From the NCBI GenBank assembly GCA_030037525.1, contig JASHRC010000139.1:1-39239 (forward strand): DNA of 39,239 nt. The letters run 5' to 3'. The first letter of the stretch is position 1, and each line of letters opens with the position of its first letter. Position numbers and translations under genes: made by a program. Below are positions 37,157 to 39,239 of the stretch, piece by piece. The notes under the pieces were generated by a model that searched no databases, was not told where the DNA came from, and worked only from the letters and a program-made list of their open reading frames with translations. This DNA is from Candidatus Acidiferrales bacterium (GTDB taxonomy: Bacteria; Acidobacteriota; Terriglobia; Acidiferrales; UBA7541).

Positions 37157-37822
37157 TTACCAAAGGAACGGGACCAGTCGAAATCGCCTCTGTAGGCAGT
37201 ATTCGGTATAACCGGGCAATTCTTGGCAGAGAACTTTTTCCTCGTTGAGCAGGCGGAGCACGATAAAGGGAATGAGCAGGGCAAAGATAGGCAAGGCGAC
37301 CAATGAGCCGAGCGCCAAAGGCGTGAACAAAAACATCAAGCTTGCTCCCAAATACATGGGATGACGGACGATGCTGTACGGCCCGGTAGAGACCACTTGC
37401 TGGCCGGGTTCGACTTGAATCGTGCGTGAGGCGAAACTGTTCACCATCATGACCCAAATTGTCATCGCAAAACCAAGGAAAACTACGGCTTGCGAAAGGA
37501 CCGTCAACCACAAGGGCAAATGAGACCAGCCAAATCGGTAATCGAGTCCGGGGAGCAAAATGGCGGCGAAGTAAATCATGTAGATGAACTTCATGATGAG
37601 CTTCTGTGCAGGCACCTTTTCCTTGAACTGCATCCTCCGCTCAATCAGTTTTGGGTCGTGTTTATAAACATACGCGAAGGCGGATAGCCCGGGGACCAAC
37701 CAAATCAGGAGATAGACCCAGCCCTGCCAAAACTTAAAGGAACCCGCAGGAATAAAGAGAACAGCCCCGACCACAAGCACACCAATCAAGAGCCGAAACG
37801 ATAATTTCGCTTTCAGACCCAT
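37157..37822 (-). CDS. Isoprenylcysteine-carboxyl-methyltransferase-family membrane protein
   Basis: The product is a small polytopic membrane methyltransferase of the ICMT/PEMT-like family. The 221-aa protein has about five hydrophobic helices. The SAM-binding signature is GPYSIVRHPMYLGASL (about 151-166), followed by the late NEEKVLCQELPGYTEYC with the conserved Glu and Tyr, and the closing RFRLVPFLW. Bacterial relatives methylate varied small molecules, such as thiols, and rarely a prenylated protein, so the substrate is unknown. I chose ATG 37822 because GAGGAAGG lies just upstream; the frame extends 25 codons further with non-family sequence. It lies inside the repeat-bounded segment, on the opposite strand to rnpB. 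Confidence 0.88.
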   Translation of the reverse strand: MGLKAKLSFRLLIGVLVVGAVLFIPAGSFKFWQGWVYLLIWLVPGLSAFAYVYKHDPKLIERRMQFKEKVPAQKLIMKFIYMIYFAAILLPGLDYRFGWSHLPLWLTVLSQAVVFLGFAMTIWVMMVNSFASRTIQVEPGQQVVSTGPYSIVRHPMYLGASLMFLFTPLALGSLVALPIFALLIPFIVLRLLNEEKVLCQELPGYTEYCLQRRFRLVPFLW

Positions 37823-38011
37823 GACCTTCCTCGGCCTACTTCGTAGACATCCTTCAGAACGCTCTAAACAGGCTAAGCAGAAAGATGAGTACAGCAATCA
37901 AATATGCAGCCTTCTCTCCCCGCGTGATTCTGACCTTGTACGACATGATAGAAGACTACATCGAAGCTCACACAGGAAATGGAATCTTTCTAGTCGGGTG
38001 CAACCCTGATT

Positions 38012-38248
38012 TCATATAGGACTGTGGTCCTCAAAATCGCGAATATGATTCAGTGCGTAAATGGTTTCTCTGCCACAAGTCCTGCACCGATGAGGAAAAA
38101 CCTTTGAGCGCCAGTGTTCAGCGGAGCTTGGCTCATTCTGGTTCAACATACTTTCTCTCTGCAGGATTGACGCTGGTAGAGGAATAGGACTGCCGCAAAG
38201 ACGGCAATAGACGCCGCGTGGCTTCGACCGAGTCGGGGTGGCCTGCAT
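38012..38248 (-). CDS. Small zinc-ribbon-like protein
   Basis: The 78-aa product contains two CxxC knuckles, YCRLCGSPIPLP at about residues 14-25 and HRCRTCGRETIY at about 52-63. Together they would bind one zinc ion. The rest is polar and short, with no signal peptide. I do not recognise a named family. ATG 38248 is supported by CAGGAG 6 bases upstream, which is better than the longer frame start at 38305. It is the first minus-strand gene inside the second rnpB-end repeat (its start is 56 bp from that repeat). Zinc ribbons of this kind occur in DNA-binding and regulatory proteins, but no function is claimed. Confidence 0.65.
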   Translation of the reverse strand: MQATPTRSKPRGVYCRLCGSPIPLPASILQRESMLNQNEPSSAEHWRSKVFPHRCRTCGRETIYALNHIRDFEDHSPI

Positions 38249-38303
38249 AGGAAACTCCTGCTTGGACTGATAACAACTTGTTTGTTTGCAATCCAGCTCT
38301 GAC

Positions 38304-38329
38304 AATCCGGCTTACAGGCTCACCCGCCA
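38304..38329 (+). repeat. Second copy of the rnpB 3'-end 26-bp repeat
   Basis: This is an exact copy of 36699-36724, 1,605 bp downstream, with no RNase P RNA upstream of it. It is the expected distal attachment site of an integrated element. Followed at 38373-38391 by GTGACGCC and a degenerate ATGACGGC at 11-bp offset, as after the first copy. Confidence 0.8.
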
Positions 38330-38473
38330 ATCTACCTTCTTTTCAACTACTTAAAATCCATCTCTGGTCGCTGTGACGCCGATATGACGGCGAGCGTCAG
38401 GAGTGCACGTTGAAAAATCAAACATCGTTTCGGCGGGTTGACGCCACAAAGTCCCCATCCTAATATCAGCCCA

Positions 38474-39073
38474 ATGTTTGGCGGCGAGACTTTGATTGGG
38501 CACACCGTCTCCCACTACCGCATTCTAGAAAAGCTGGGCGGCGGTGGCATGGGTGTTGTGTATAAGGCCGAAGACGTCCGCCTCCATCGTTTCGTCGCGC
38601 TGAAGTTCCTACCGCCGGAGACGGCACACGACCGACAGGCGCTTGAACGTTTCCGTCGCGAGGCAGAGGCTGCATCGGCTCTCAATCACCCCAACATCGC
38701 AACGATTTACGACATCGGCGCGCAAGACGGCCAGCAATTCATTGCCATGGAGTTGTTGGAAGGCGAGACGCTCAAGCACCGGATTTCCGGCAAGCCTCTG
38801 CCGCTCGACGAGACGTTGGAACTGGCCATCGAGATTGCAGACGCGCTGGATGCGGCCCACTCCAAGGGAATTGTCCACCGGGACATCAAACCAACCAACA
38901 TTTTTGTCACCGAGCGCGGGCACGCCAAGCTTTTGGATTTTGGTCTAGCGAAGCTGACGCCCAAGGGCGGTGCCGTGAGTCTTTCGGCGATGCCCACAGC
39001 CAGCGAGATGGAACAACTCACTCGGCTTGGCACTGCGATTGGCACACTCACGTGGGGTGAACCCCTCTACTGA
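38474..39073 (+). pseudogene. Truncated PknB-type Ser/Thr protein kinase
   Basis: The frame encodes the N-lobe and the first part of the C-lobe of a bacterial Hanks-type kinase. It has the glycine loop [14 protein letters not shown], the ATP lysine in VALKFLPPE, the catalytic loop [13 protein letters not shown] and DFGLAK. The reading goes through the activation segment to RLGTAIGT, where GTxxYMSPEQ is expected, and instead continues LTWGEPLY and stops at 39073. The APE-like motif, substrate-binding lobe and any membrane or sensor part are missing, so the protein cannot be a normal kinase. I favour ATG 38474; a TTG at 38438 also lies in frame. An 11-nt direct repeat at the break point is described separately. 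Confidence 0.85.
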
Positions 39074-39094
39074 GACAGCTGGAATTGGCACACT
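39038..39094 (+). repeat. 11-nt direct repeat at the kinase break point
   Basis: ATTGGCACACT occurs at 39038-39048, as the last kinase-like codons (IGTL), and again at 39084-39094. In the frame of the second copy it reads IGTLA, as in the normal kinase motif, before a stop. A 46-bp insertion or partial duplication could explain this; the sequence after the second copy is still not kinase. Confidence 0.5.
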
Positions 39095-39211
39095 TGCCGT
39101 TTAATTGCTCCCCGTCCTTCTGACCAAAAGAATGCGTGTTTAAGGTGGACCGCTGCCTCTCGAAAGGAGCGGATCCTGTGATGGAACCGCCGTCGGGCCT
39201 TGTGGGAACTG

Positions 39212-39234
39212 TGGAAAGCGTTTTGTGCTTTCCA
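39212..39234. repeat. Perfect 8-bp hairpin at the window edge
   Basis: TGGAAAGC (39212-39219) pairs with GCTTTCCA (39227-39234) around a 7-nt loop. The last 166 bp hold no complete gene; an open frame starting at ATG 39181 (about 20 codons visible) runs off the end and cannot be identified. The kinase break suggests that a different element begins here. Confidence 0.4.
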
Positions 39235-39239
39235 AGCCG

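Larger units (their letters stand above)
36725..38303. other. Candidate islet between rnpB-derived repeats
   Basis: This 1.6-kb segment lies between the two exact 26-bp repeats. It contains three minus-strand genes or remnants: a frameshifted hypothetical, an isoprenylcysteine-methyltransferase-like gene and a zinc-ribbon protein. No integrase, excisionase or transposase is visible, so it is a remnant, a passenger or a non-autonomous element. Its coding density is lower than in the housekeeping region upstream. Confidence 0.5.

Overview
The window looks like a chromosomal stretch of a high-GC, Gram-negative-type bacterium, most likely an Acidobacteriota (Terriglobia-like) member. This is an inference. 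It rests on an Oar-like TonB-dependent receptor with an N-terminal carboxypeptidase-regulatory-like domain, a lipoprotein fusing a CusF-like domain to SCO1, outer-membrane secretin and POTRA proteins, a class IV-type histone-deacetylase-like protein, a truncated PknB-type kinase, tandem-HAMP kinase remnants, and the general gene style. No ribosomal marker is present, so the phylum is not proven.

Region 1 (1-7345, + strand) is the distal part of a Tad/Flp pilus (type IVc) locus in standard order: CpaB (cut by the window edge), the secretin CpaC, TadZ/CpaE, the motor ATPase TadA/CpaF, and the platform proteins TadB and TadC. A previously easy-to-miss 32-aa single-span membrane peptide and a DUF192 protein follow. 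Flp pilin, prepilin peptidase and TadE/F minor pilins are not here and may lie upstream of base 1.

Region 2 (7364-11893) is loose and partly decayed. It holds a secreted serine-hydrolase-like gene, two gene-poor gaps of about 750 bp, a complete NarL-type response regulator, a receiver-only response regulator, and the frameshifted, 3'-truncated front end of a tandem-HAMP sensor kinase.

Region 3 (11894-35606) is dense housekeeping and transport. A + strand block carries metG, a TatD nuclease and a polyprenyl diphosphate synthase. A compact minus-strand block (20472 to 15903) carries a SAM methyltransferase, a Cys/His/Met-rich small membrane or secreted protein, a TonB-dependent receptor and the CusF-SCO1 lipoprotein. 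I read this block as a candidate copper-handling system. A histone-deacetylase-like gene is divergent to it. A second long minus-strand block (28532 to 21537) carries an amino-acid permease, an S1/P1-nuclease/PLC-like secreted protein, an adenosine-deaminase-family enzyme, purS, glmS and a POTRA-only protein. Then come pcrA, a VTT/DedA-type membrane protein, a YdjM-type membrane protein, a diacylglycerol-kinase-family lipid kinase and ligA.

Region 4 (35666-39239) has a small NTF2-like protein, an unusually long RNase P RNA (about 574 nt) with a clear -10 box, and then an accessory zone. The last 26 nt of the RNase P RNA region recur exactly 1,605 bp downstream. Each copy is followed, at nearly the same distance, by a pair of GTGACGCC-like octamers. 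The segment between the copies carries only minus-strand genes: a frameshifted hypothetical, an isoprenylcysteine-methyltransferase-like gene and a zinc-ribbon protein. No recombinase is visible. This looks like an attachment-site duplication, with rnpB as the integration target. Beyond the second copy is a Ser/Thr kinase truncated in its activation loop, and a hairpin at the window edge.
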